The notes under the pieces: model-generated
Databases searched by the model: none
The model's input: only the letters and a program-made list of their open reading frames with translations
What the model was told of the DNA's origin: nothing
Assembly: GCA_035468985.1 (NCBI GenBank)
Contig: DATISF010000054.1
Location: forward strand, 157,501 to 221,500
Reading direction: 5' to 3'
From: DASVHS01 sp035468985
GTDB taxonomy: Bacteria > Acidobacteriota > Thermoanaerobaculia > Gp7-AA8
DNA length: 64,000 nucleotides
Position numbers and translations under genes: made by a program
Shown here: positions 1 through 5,987 of the stretch, piece by piece
Layout: every line of letters starts with the position of its first letter
Numbering within the stretch: the stretch's first letter is position 1

Positions 1-234
1 CCGGACGTCGATCTGCGCGGCGTGGTGGCTGACCAGGTCCGGCTGGACCTCAGAGATGATCGAAGCGGCATCGCGGATGTCGACGACGTACAGCTCCGCT
101 CGACGATCGACGTTGTGTCGTTCACCCGTCGAGAGATCGTCGATGACCACGACGCGCCAACCGCGCTCGAGATAAGCATCGACGATATGCGATCCGATAA
201 ATCCCGCGCCGCCGGTGACGAGGGCCGTCTTCAT
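1..234 (-). CDS. NAD-dependent nucleotide-sugar epimerase/dehydratase (GalE/RfbB-like), N-terminal part; runs off the window
   Basis: The first 78 residues are visible, read on the minus strand from an ATG at 234. They start MKTALVTGGAGFIGSHIVDA, the GxxGxxG NAD-binding turn of extended short-chain dehydrogenases, followed by VVVIDDLSTGERHNV (end of beta-2 with the acidic residue that binds the NAD ribose) and VDIRD. In this family such enzymes act in the cytoplasm on UDP- or dTDP-sugars. The ATG overlaps the TGA of the thymidylyltransferase gene (ATGA), so the two are translationally coupled. UDP-glucose 4-epimerase and dTDP-glucose 4,6-dehydratase cannot be separated from this fragment; the LSTGxxxNV pattern leans to the GalE side, the neighbour to dTDP-sugar work. 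Confidence 0.85.
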   Translation of the reverse strand, partial: MKTALVTGGAGFIGSHIVDAYLERGWRVVVIDDLSTGERHNVDRRAELYVVDIRDAASIISEVQPDLVSHHAAQIDVR

Positions 235-1097
235 TGTGCGATGCTCTGGAGATATTTCCCGTAAGCGCTCTTCGCCAGCTTCTCCGCCTGCGCCAGCAGC
301 TGCGCGCGCGTGATCCAGTCGAGGAAGTACGCAACCTCCTCCGGACATGCGACTTTCAGGCCCTGCCGGAGCTCGATGGTCTCGACGAAGTTCGCGGCCT
401 CGAGCAAGGACTCCTGCGTGCCGGTGTCGAACCAGGCGTAGCCGCGCCCGAGCTGCTCGACGCGAAGCTCGCCGCGCTCGAGATAAATGCGGTTCAAGTC
501 CGTGATCTCGAGCTCGCCGCGCGCGGATGGCCGGATCTTCGTCACGAAATCGACCACTCTGGCATCGTAGAAGTACAACCCGGTCACGGCCAGTGTCGAC
601 CTCGCCTTCGCCGGTTTCTCCTCGATGCTCACGGCACGGCCGTCGTCATCCACTTCGACCACGCCGTAACGCTCCGGATCCTTGACGCGATATGCAAACA
701 CGGTCGCGCCATCAGTCGCCGCCACCGCGCGGCGCATCGCGTCGGTGAGCCCATGTCCGTAGAAGATGTTGTCGCCAAGGATCAGGCAGCTCGGATCCTT
801 CCCGACGAAGTCGCGGCCGATGAGAAATGCCTGCGCCAGTCCTCCGGGGTGCGGCTGCTCGGCATAGGTCAGGCGAATTCCCCACTGCGATCCGTCGCCG
901 AGGAGCTGGCGGAAGAGCGGCTGATCGGCGGGGGTGGTGATGATCAGGATCTCGTTGATGCCGGCGAGCATCAGAGTCGTCAGCGGGTAATAGATCATCG
1001 GCTTGTCGTAGACGGGCAAGAGCTGCTTCGAGACGACCGACGTCAGCGGATAGAGCCGCGTGCCCGATCCGCCGGCGAGGATGATCCCTTTTCTCAT
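231..1097 (-). CDS. rfbA: Glucose-1-phosphate thymidylyltransferase (RfbA/RmlA type)
   Basis: 288 residues, the usual RmlA length. It makes dTDP-glucose from dTTP and glucose 1-phosphate, first step of dTDP-sugar (e.g. rhamnose) synthesis for surface polysaccharide. The nucleotide-binding signature GGSGTRLYPLT is at residues 9-19, with KQLLPVYDKPMIYYPL following; the metal/sugar motif LGDNIFYG is at 107-114 and EEKP plus AWFDTGT lie further on, all as in RmlA. Its start ATG overlaps the stop of the rhomboid gene upstream and its stop overlaps the epimerase start, so three genes share one coupled unit. rfbB, rfbC and rfbD are not all in the window, so the final sugar is unknown. Confidence 0.95.
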   Translation of the reverse strand: MRKGIILAGGSGTRLYPLTSVVSKQLLPVYDKPMIYYPLTTLMLAGINEILIITTPADQPLFRQLLGDGSQWGIRLTYAEQPHPGGLAQAFLIGRDFVGKDPSCLILGDNIFYGHGLTDAMRRAVAATDGATVFAYRVKDPERYGVVEVDDDGRAVSIEEKPAKARSTLAVTGLYFYDARVVDFVTKIRPSARGELEITDLNRIYLERGELRVEQLGRGYAWFDTGTQESLLEAANFVETIELRQGLKVACPEEVAYFLDWITRAQLLAQAEKLAKSAYGKYLQSIAQ

Positions 1098-1783
1098 TCA
1101 CTGCTCCTTCTGGTCATGCGATACACCCCCGCCACAACCGCGCCGAACAAGAATCCACCGACGTGGGCCCACCACGCCACTCCTGCAACTTCCTGCGTCG
1201 CGCGCGCGGCGGCGAGCGACGCGAATCCATTGAAGAACTGCATGATGAACCAGACCGGCAGAAACAGCGTCGCGCGGATCTCCGCCATCGCCCAGTAAAT
1301 CACGAGCGGGAACAGCGTGACGATCCGGGCGTGCGGCTGCAGCACCAGAAATGCGCCGAGCACGCCGGCAATGGAGCCCGAGGCGCCGATGGAGGCGATC
1401 GGCGAGGCCGGGAAGGCGATCGTGTGCGTGAGGCTGCCGATCACACCCGAGGCGATGAAGAAAAAGAAGTAGCCGGCATGGCCAAGCGCGTCCTCCACCG
1501 CGTCGCCGAACGTCCAGAGATAGATCATGTTTCCGAACAGGTGGACGAACCCGCCGTGCAGGAACAGCGACGTCACGAGCGTGATCGCCACTTCCCATCG
1601 CGTATAAGCGAACAGATACGGATGGTGAAACCGCAGCGGGATGAAGCCGAAGGTCTCGATGAGCCGCTCCGCCGCGCTGCCCATGAACAGCTGCACGACG
1701 AACATGGCCACGTTCGCACCGACGAGGATGCGATTGACGAGGGGCATACGCCGCCGCGGTGTGGTCTGGCGAAGAGGAATCAT
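1094..1783 (-). CDS. Rhomboid-family intramembrane serine protease
   Basis: 229 residues with about six hydrophobic membrane segments. Rhomboids cleave membrane proteins inside the bilayer. The catalytic serine lies in the GASG motif at 133-136 (Ser135), the partner histidine in WWAHVGGFLFG (His207), and the HGGFVHLFGNMIYLW segment (76-90) has the conserved His and Asn of the oxyanion region. The basic N-terminus MIPLRQTTPRRRMPLVNRIL is cytoplasmic by the positive-inside rule. The stop overlaps the rfbA start (ATGA). A heptamer array (TAGGCGT units on the plus strand) ends exactly at the start codon, leaving no Shine-Dalgarno sequence, so the start may lie in a reshaped 5' region. Substrate is unknown. 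Confidence 0.9.
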   Translation of the reverse strand: MIPLRQTTPRRRMPLVNRILVGANVAMFVVQLFMGSAAERLIETFGFIPLRFHHPYLFAYTRWEVAITLVTSLFLHGGFVHLFGNMIYLWTFGDAVEDALGHAGYFFFFIASGVIGSLTHTIAFPASPIASIGASGSIAGVLGAFLVLQPHARIVTLFPLVIYWAMAEIRATLFLPVWFIMQFFNGFASLAAARATQEVAGVAWWAHVGGFLFGAVVAGVYRMTRRSSE

Positions 1784-1809
1784 AGGCGTTAGGCGTTAGG
1801 CGTTAGGCG
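1783..1809 (-). repeat. Short heptamer tandem array (TAGGCGT units) abutting the rhomboid start codon
   Basis: About 3.7 copies of a 7-base unit run directly up to the ATG of the rhomboid gene. It is one of four heptanucleotide arrays in this window, each with a different unit. The position replaces the normal ribosome-binding region. Confidence 0.8.
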
Positions 1810-1865
1810 ACGAGTCTCCCAAGGCCTTAGGCCTGGGGAGAACCTCGGCGCAAGTCGTTGTTCAC

Positions 1866-1960
1866 GTCATCCTGAGCCGCGAAGAAGGCGAAGGATCTCG
1901 AAATCGCAGACGTTTTCACATCCCGAGATCCTTCCTCGCGCTTCGCCGACTCAGGATGAC
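1866..1960. repeat. Dispersed palindromic repeat, family A, copy 1
   Basis: Imperfect inverted repeat with ends GTCATCCTGAGC and its complement TCAGGATGAC, inner arms GCGAAGGATCTCG and CGAGATCCTTC. It lies between the DegT aminotransferase and rhomboid genes, which read in the same direction, so in RNA it would form a long hairpin inside the transcript. It could act as an attenuator or mRNA stabiliser; that is inference. Confidence 0.9.
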
Positions 1961-1980
1961 GGCTTGCGCGGAGGTTCTGT

Positions 1981-3108
1981 CTAGCGCCCAAGGCCTTTCC
2001 CAATTTCACGCACGACCTCGCGCATCTGGTCCTTCGTCAGCTCAGCGAACACCGGAATCGCCAGCGTCTGCGCTGCCGCGGCCTCGGAATTCGGGTAACG
2101 CTCGGCGGCGCCTTCCACGTTGCGGAAGCACTCCTGCTGCGGCAGGGTGAGCGGATAGTAGATCTCGCAGCCGATCCCCGAGCTCTTCAAATGCTCCATC
2201 ACGCGATCGCGTGTGCCGCGTCCTTCGGTGAATCGGATGACGAACTGGTTGAACACGTGATGCCGGCCGGCCATCTCCTTCGGCAGCACGACGCGATCGC
2301 CGATCCGCGACTCCGCGAACAACTCTTCGTAGATCTTCGCGTTGCGGCGCCGTCCCTCCGCCCACTCGTCGAGATGGGGAAGCTTCACGTGAAGAATCGC
2401 CGCCTGCAGCGCGTCGATGCGGAAGTTTCCCCCGACATAGCGGTGGTAGTACTTCGGACGCATGCCGTGCACGCGATAGTCGACGAGCTTCTCGGCGACT
2501 GCGTCGTCATCGACCGTCACCGCGCCGGCGTCGCCGAACGCACCGAGGTTTTTCGATGGGAAAAACGAGAAGCAGCCGATCGAGCCGAGACAGCCGGCAC
2601 GTTTGCCGCGATATTCCGCGCCGACCGCCTGTGCCGCATCCTCGACGACCAGAAGATCGTTCTTCTTCGCGATCTCGTTGATCGGATCCATGTCCGCGGT
2701 CTGCCCGTAGAGATGCACGGGCATGATCGCCTTCGTTCGCGTGGTGACGCGCTCCGCGAGTGCGTTCGAGTCGATGTTGTAGTCGTCGAGCGAGATGTCG
2801 ACGAACACCGGTTTCGCGCCGAGCCGGTCGACGACGCCGGCCGTCGCAAAAAACGAATACGCGGGAACGATCACGTCGTCGCCCGGTCCGATGCCGTGCA
2901 CCATCAGAGCGATCAGCAGCGCATCCGTTCCCGATGACACGCCGGCCGCGTGCTTCGTGCTGCAGTACGCGGCGAAGTCCTTCTCGAACGCCTCGACGCG
3001 TTTGCCGAGGATGAACACCTGCGACTCGTAGACCTCCTCGGTCACGCGCATCACGTCGTTGCGGATCTTTGAATATTGTTGTTTCAGATCGAGCAGAGGA
3101 ACTGCCAT
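1981..3108 (-). CDS. DegT/DnrJ/EryC1/StrS-family PLP aminotransferase
   Basis: 375 residues, the normal length of sugar aminotransferases. These fold-type I PLP enzymes transfer an amino group to a 3- or 4-keto nucleotide sugar. It begins MAVPLLDLKQQYSKIRNDV, the typical PLLDL start; GTDALLIAL binds the PLP phosphate, VVEDAAQAVGAEY holds the cofactor-stacking and Asp residues, and the Schiff-base lysine is Lys186 in FFPSKNLGAFGDAG. It heads the minus-strand sugar-nucleotide gene set, with about 200 bases of repeats before the rhomboid gene. The start has no Shine-Dalgarno sequence but a TACACT box lies 10 bases upstream, suggesting a leaderless message. The exact sugar substrate cannot be read from sequence. 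Confidence 0.92.
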   Translation of the reverse strand: MAVPLLDLKQQYSKIRNDVMRVTEEVYESQVFILGKRVEAFEKDFAAYCSTKHAAGVSSGTDALLIALMVHGIGPGDDVIVPAYSFFATAGVVDRLGAKPVFVDISLDDYNIDSNALAERVTTRTKAIMPVHLYGQTADMDPINEIAKKNDLLVVEDAAQAVGAEYRGKRAGCLGSIGCFSFFPSKNLGAFGDAGAVTVDDDAVAEKLVDYRVHGMRPKYYHRYVGGNFRIDALQAAILHVKLPHLDEWAEGRRRNAKIYEELFAESRIGDRVVLPKEMAGRHHVFNQFVIRFTEGRGTRDRVMEHLKSSGIGCEIYYPLTLPQQECFRNVEGAAERYPNSEAAAAQTLAIPVFAELTKDQMREVVREIGKGLGR

Positions 3109-3118
3109 AGCGCGGCGG

Positions 3119-3124
3119 AGTGTA
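3119..3124 (-). promoter_or_regulatory. -10 box (TACACT) 10 bases before the DegT aminotransferase start
   Basis: TACACT on the minus strand with 10 bases to the ATG at 3108 and no ribosome-binding site between, so transcription would begin at or next to the start codon. No clear -35 is seen. The stretch from -10 onward (TACACTCCGC) is identical to that before hisL at 5818. Confidence 0.4.
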
Positions 3125-3130
3125 TCCGAT

Positions 3131-3327
3131 CGGGGTTCGGGATCCGGGAGCTCGCCTCTTCACCCCGAACCCCGAATCCCGAACCCCGAACCCCGAATCC
3201 CGAACCCCGAACCCCGAACCCCGAATCCCGAACTCCGAACCCCGAACCCCGAACCCCGAACCCCGAATCCCGAACTCCGAATCCCGAACCCCGAACTCCG
3301 AATCCCGAACTCCGAACCCCGAACCCC
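3131..3327. repeat. Heptanucleotide tandem array (CCCCGAA units) with a short inverted left arm
   Basis: About 23 tandem copies of a 7-base unit (CCCCGAA with C/T changes: TCCCGAA, CTCCGAA) fill 3163-3327. A short opposite-orientation arm (CGGGGTT CGGGATC) lies at 3131-3146, so the element is a lopsided inverted pair. It occupies most of the gap between the divergent aminotransferase and the secreted-protein gene at 3392. Its 7-base period means an open frame can run through it, which yields spurious proline-rich ORFs in several frames. Heptamer STRR repeats are known from cyanobacteria; this array is analogous in form only. Confidence 0.95.
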
Positions 3328-3391
3328 GTTAGACACTCCCTTTCATGTCTGCGTATCAGTCAGCGGAACAACGATGCAAAAGGAGACCTCA

Positions 3392-4459
3392 ATGAAAATG
3401 AAACACCTGATGATGGCAGCGGCGATTGCGCTGCTCCCTCTGGCCGCCGATGCGGCCACGCTGATCGTGCCGGTGGCCGGCTCAGCGCCTGGCGCGAACG
3501 GCAGCGTGTGGAAGAGCGATGTGACGCTGCACAACACCAGCGGGCGGGCCATCGTGGCCACGCTGACGTATCACGACCAGAACGGCGCGGCGGAGACGTT
3601 CGCGCAGACGGTGCCGCCCCGCGGCACGCTCGCCCTGCAGGACATCGTCCGCTCGACGTTCAAGCGCGAGAACACCCTCGGCGCGATCGAGATCAACGTC
3701 GCCGACTCGGACGCGAACCGCATCGCCATCACCTCGCGCACGTTCAACGAGCTGGCCACGGGTGAATTCGGCCAGGACATCCCGGCCATCCGCAGCACCG
3801 ATGCAGCGACCGCCGGCGACGTTGCCGTGATCGAAGGCCCGACCTCGTCGGTCGATTTCCGCTTCAACGTCGGCCTGTACACGCTCACCGCCGCGAACAT
3901 TCGCTGGGATCTCGTGCGCTCCGACGGCACAGTCGCGGCGACCCAGACCATCGCCTACGCGGCAGGCGTGCAGAACCAGTCCAGCGCCGCGGCGCTGTTC
4001 AACACGGATCTCAAAGACAACGACGTCGTGCACGCGGCAGTCCTCAGCGGCACGGCGATCTTCTACGGCAGCATCGTCAATCAGGCCAGCGGCGATCCGT
4101 CGTTCGTCCCGGGCGTTCGCACCCGTGAAGAGAGCCGCATCAATTTCCTCGGCATCGATCGCGATCAGAACGGCACGGTCGACGTCGCGGCGAAGGACAA
4201 CGTGCTCTCCGCTCCCGTCGACGCCTACACGATCGGCTTCCCGACGTTCTTCCGCATCGTCACCGCGGCGGAGAGCGGAGAGAAGGTCACGTACGAGATC
4301 CTCTCCTCGACCGCGGATGCCCGCCTGGTCGATGACATCGGCACCGTGCAGCTGGTCGCCAGCGCCGCGCTGAAGGGCACGACCGGAGACCTGACGGTTC
4401 GCGCCACGGCCGCGGACGGCCAGTCCACCGTGCTCACCATTCCGGTGAAATTCTTCTGA
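3392..4459 (+). CDS. Secreted protein of unknown function, probable beta-sandwich
   Basis: 355 residues. The start ATG at 3392 follows AAAGGAGA at a good distance and opens a signal peptide (MKMKHLMMAAAIALLPLAADA, cleavage after ADA), so the protein is exported by Sec. The mature part starts ATLIVPVAGSAPGANGSVWKSDV and is rich in Thr, Ala, Val and Asp with alternating hydrophobic residues, typical of beta-sandwich or adhesion domains (HNTSGRAIVATLTYHDQNG resembles a cell-surface Ig-like strand pattern). No catalytic motif is recognised. A frame continues upstream through the heptamer array to 3059 but that part is not a credible protein. A family A palindrome follows 8 bases after the stop and may terminate transcription. 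Confidence 0.8.
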   Translation: MKMKHLMMAAAIALLPLAADAATLIVPVAGSAPGANGSVWKSDVTLHNTSGRAIVATLTYHDQNGAAETFAQTVPPRGTLALQDIVRSTFKRENTLGAIEINVADSDANRIAITSRTFNELATGEFGQDIPAIRSTDAATAGDVAVIEGPTSSVDFRFNVGLYTLTAANIRWDLVRSDGTVAATQTIAYAAGVQNQSSAAALFNTDLKDNDVVHAAVLSGTAIFYGSIVNQASGDPSFVPGVRTREESRINFLGIDRDQNGTVDVAAKDNVLSAPVDAYTIGFPTFFRIVTAAESGEKVTYEILSSTADARLVDDIGTVQLVASAALKGTTGDLTVRATAADGQSTVLTIPVKFF

Positions 4460-4465
4460 GAAACA

Positions 4466-4536
4466 ACGTCATCCTGAGCGAAGCGAAGGATCTCGCCGAC
4501 GAGATCCTTCGCCGTCTTCGCGGCTCAGGATGACGT
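4466..4536. repeat. Dispersed palindromic repeat, family A, copy 2, between convergent genes; supplies the tyrS stop
   Basis: Near-perfect inverted repeat ACGTCATCCTGAGC ... GCTCAGGATGACGT between the convergent secreted-protein gene and tyrS. The last four tyrS codons (ACG TCA TCC TGA) are made from the repeat arm, so insertion has redefined the tyrS end. A hairpin here could end transcription from both sides, but there is no T tract. Confidence 0.9.
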
Positions 4537-5721
4537 GAATGTCACCCGCGCAAATCTCCTCTTCCCCACCTTCACCAGGTACGACTTCCCCGCCGCGGCA
4601 TCCAGCGTCTGCTTCAGGTTGTCGACCTTCACTTCATCGACGAGCACCCCGCCTTGCGCGATCAGGCGCTGGGCTTCTTTGTTTGTCGGTGCAAGTCCCG
4701 CCGCGGTGATCACCTTGCTCAGAAGCTGCGGCTCCTTCGAGGCCGGCAACTCTTTCTCCTCGATGTCGGTCGGCGTCTGCCTCTCGCTGAAGACGCGCCG
4801 GAACTCCTGCTCGGCTGCGTCCGCCGCGGCCTGGTCGTAGAAGTCCTTGATGATCAGCTTCGCGAGATTCCGCTTCGCGTCCATCGGATGCGCCTCGCGC
4901 TTGATGGCATCGATCTGCGCGGGCGTCAGGTCCGTGCACAGCGTGTAGTACTTCCACATCAGATCGTCGGAGATCGACATCACCTTGCCGAAGATCTGAC
5001 CCGGCGGCTCGTCGATCCCGATGTAGTTGTTGAGGGATTTGGACATCTTCTCGACGCCATCGAGACCCTCGAGGAGCGGCATTGTGATCACGACCTGCGG
5101 CTCGAGCCCGTACTCGCGCATGAGATCGCGGCCGACGAGCAGATTGAAAAGCTGGTCGGTGCCGCCCATCTCCACGTCGCACTTCAACGCGACCGAGTCA
5201 TACGCCTGCGCCAACGGATAGAGCAGCTCGTGAATGGCGATCGGCTGCTGCGACTGGAAGCGCTTGCGGAAGTCATCGCGCTCGAGGATGCGCGCCAGCG
5301 TGTACTTTGCGGCGAGACGGATCATCCCCTCGGCGCCGAGCGCGCTCAGCCATTCGGAGTTGAAGCGGATCTCGGTCTTCTGCGGATCGAGGATCTTGAA
5401 CACCTGCCGTTCATAGGTCTTGGCGTTCTCCTCGATCTGCTCGCGCGACAGCGGCGGCCGCGTGGCCTTCTTGCCGGTCGGGTCGCCGATCATCCCCGTG
5501 AAGTCGCCGATCAGAAAGATGACGCGATGTCCGAGCTGCTGGAAGTGCTTCATCTTCCGGATCACCACCGTGTGGCCGAGGTGGATGTCGGGGGCGGTGG
5601 GATCGAAACCGACCTTGATGGTCAGCGGCGTCCCCCGGGCGAGCTTCGCTTTCAGGTCAGCCTTCTCGATGAGATCGACCGTCCCCTTGGCCAGGTAATC
5701 GAATTGTTCGCTTGGATTCAT
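4525..5721 (-). CDS. tyrS: Tyrosyl-tRNA synthetase
   Basis: 398 residues from the ATG at 5721. It charges tRNA-Tyr in the cytoplasm. Class I signatures: PTAPDIHLGH (HIGH motif, HLGH at 47-50) and GVEKMSKSLNNYIGI (KMSKS loop). KMSKS rather than KFGKT places it in the TyrZ-like branch of bacterial TyrRS. The C-terminal 65 residues (LLSKVITAAGL ... SYLVKVGKRRFARV) form an S4 RNA-binding domain. The reading frame extends upstream to 5952 but that part runs antisense through the his leader; MNPSEQFDYL is the natural start, with a TACAAT box 9 bases before it. The final residues FTSS and the stop are encoded by a palindromic repeat. It is divergent from the his operon. Confidence 0.96.
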   Translation of the reverse strand: MNPSEQFDYLAKGTVDLIEKADLKAKLARGTPLTIKVGFDPTAPDIHLGHTVVIRKMKHFQQLGHRVIFLIGDFTGMIGDPTGKKATRPPLSREQIEENAKTYERQVFKILDPQKTEIRFNSEWLSALGAEGMIRLAAKYTLARILERDDFRKRFQSQQPIAIHELLYPLAQAYDSVALKCDVEMGGTDQLFNLLVGRDLMREYGLEPQVVITMPLLEGLDGVEKMSKSLNNYIGIDEPPGQIFGKVMSISDDLMWKYYTLCTDLTPAQIDAIKREAHPMDAKRNLAKLIIKDFYDQAAADAAEQEFRRVFSERQTPTDIEEKELPASKEPQLLSKVITAAGLAPTNKEAQRLIAQGGVLVDEVKVDNLKQTLDAAAGKSYLVKVGKRRFARVTFTSS

Positions 5722-5730
5722 GCGCGGCGC

Positions 5731-5736
5731 ATTGTA
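5731..5736 (-). promoter_or_regulatory. -10 box (TACAAT) 9 bases before tyrS
   Basis: TACAAT read on the minus strand, five of six consensus positions, nine bases upstream of the tyrS ATG with no Shine-Dalgarno sequence between. It implies a leaderless or nearly leaderless tyrS message. Any -35 would fall inside the adjacent palindromic repeat and is not recognisable. Confidence 0.4.
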
Positions 5737-5742
5737 GCTGCG

Positions 5743-5808
5743 CCCCCTCACCCGCCGCTTCGCAGCTCCCTCTCCCCGCGGCGCGGGGAGAGGGAAGGGG
5801 TGAGGGGC
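5743..5808. repeat. Dispersed palindromic repeat, family C, copy 1
   Basis: Outer arms CCCCCTCACCC and GGGGTGAGGGG enclose inner arms CCCTCTCCCCGC and GCGGGGAGAGGG around a GGC loop. It fills the tyrS/hisL divergent promoter region. A related, more diverged element sits in frame in the amidase gene at 56407-56473. The string GCGCGGGGAGAGG recurs in the his terminator at 5966-5978. Confidence 0.9.
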
Positions 5809-5814
5809 TCGGCG

Positions 5815-5823
5815 TGTTACACT
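5815..5823 (+). promoter_or_regulatory. Candidate extended -10 (TG-T-TACACT) for the his operon
   Basis: TGTTACACT has the TGn extension and a TACACT hexamer. Eleven bases separate it from the hisL ATG at 5835, so transcription would begin about five bases before the leader peptide, which has no Shine-Dalgarno sequence. No convincing -35 element is visible because the region upstream is a palindromic repeat. Confidence 0.4.
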
Positions 5824-5834
5824 CCGCGCGCAAC

Positions 5835-5888
5835 ATGAATAACGCCCGCACGTCCCGGCTGCACCACCACCATCACCACATGGTGTAG
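5835..5888 (+). CDS. hisL: his operon leader peptide (17 residues, six consecutive His)
   Basis: ATG at 5835 to TAG at 5888 encodes MNNARTSRLHHHHHHMV. The six histidine codons (CACCACCACCATCACCAC, 5862-5879) are the sensing element: when charged tRNA-His is scarce, the ribosome stalls there. The peptide has no other function in known his operons. It is too short for routine gene calling. Downstream come mutually exclusive stems and a terminator just before hisZ, exactly the arrangement expected for ribosome-mediated attenuation. A start without a ribosome-binding site and only a few bases from the likely transcription start suggests leaderless translation. I am confident in the role because of the His run, the operon behind it and the RNA structures. 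Confidence 0.93.
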   Translation: MNNARTSRLHHHHHHMV

Positions 5889-5985
5889 GGGTGCATCCGC
5901 TGTGCGCCCCGCCGCAAGGAAGGGGCGCTGCCAGAACCTGAAATCCTGTCAAGACCTCTTCTACCGCGCGGGGAGAGGTTTTTTT
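5888..5985 (+). promoter_or_regulatory. his operon attenuator (alternative stems 1:2, 2:3, 3:4 and terminator)
   Basis: Segments read directly: 1 = GGGGTGC (5888-5894); 2 = GCGCCCC (5904-5910); 3 = GGAAGGGGCGC (5918-5928); 4 = CCTCTTCT (5955-5962). Segment 2 pairs with 1 or, perfectly over seven bases, with 3; GGAAGGGG of segment 3 pairs with segment 4 over eight bases including G-U pairs. Segment 4 is also the 5' arm of the terminator. Stalling at the His codons covers segment 1, which favours 2:3. Which of 2:3 or 3:4 is the true antiterminator depends on folding energies I cannot compute; in the enteric scheme 2:3 is the antiterminator and 3:4 belongs with the terminator. Confidence 0.85.
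5954..5985 (+). terminator. his attenuator terminator, 3' arm doubling as hisZ ribosome-binding site
   Basis: ACCTCTTCT (5954-5962) pairs with GGGGAGAGGT (5970-5979) around a GC-rich loop, followed by seven T residues (5979-5985), an intrinsic terminator. hisZ starts three bases later at 5988. The only purine-rich ribosome-binding sequence before hisZ, GGAGAGG (5972-5978), is the terminator's 3' arm, so the same fold would also hide the site in any read-through RNA. Confidence 0.9.
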
Positions 5986-5987
5986 GG

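Noticed and set aside
3163..3327. CRISPR array
   Set aside because: Units are contiguous 7-mers without spacers.
3059..3391. Upstream extension of the secreted-protein frame through the CCCCGAA array
   Set aside because: Encodes only PNPEPRT-like repeats from a 7-base tandem array; a good ribosome-binding site and signal peptide mark the start at 3392.
5862..5879. Six His codons as a cloning-vector His tag
   Set aside because: The run is in a short native ORF with an attenuator and terminator before hisZ, so a leader peptide explains it.
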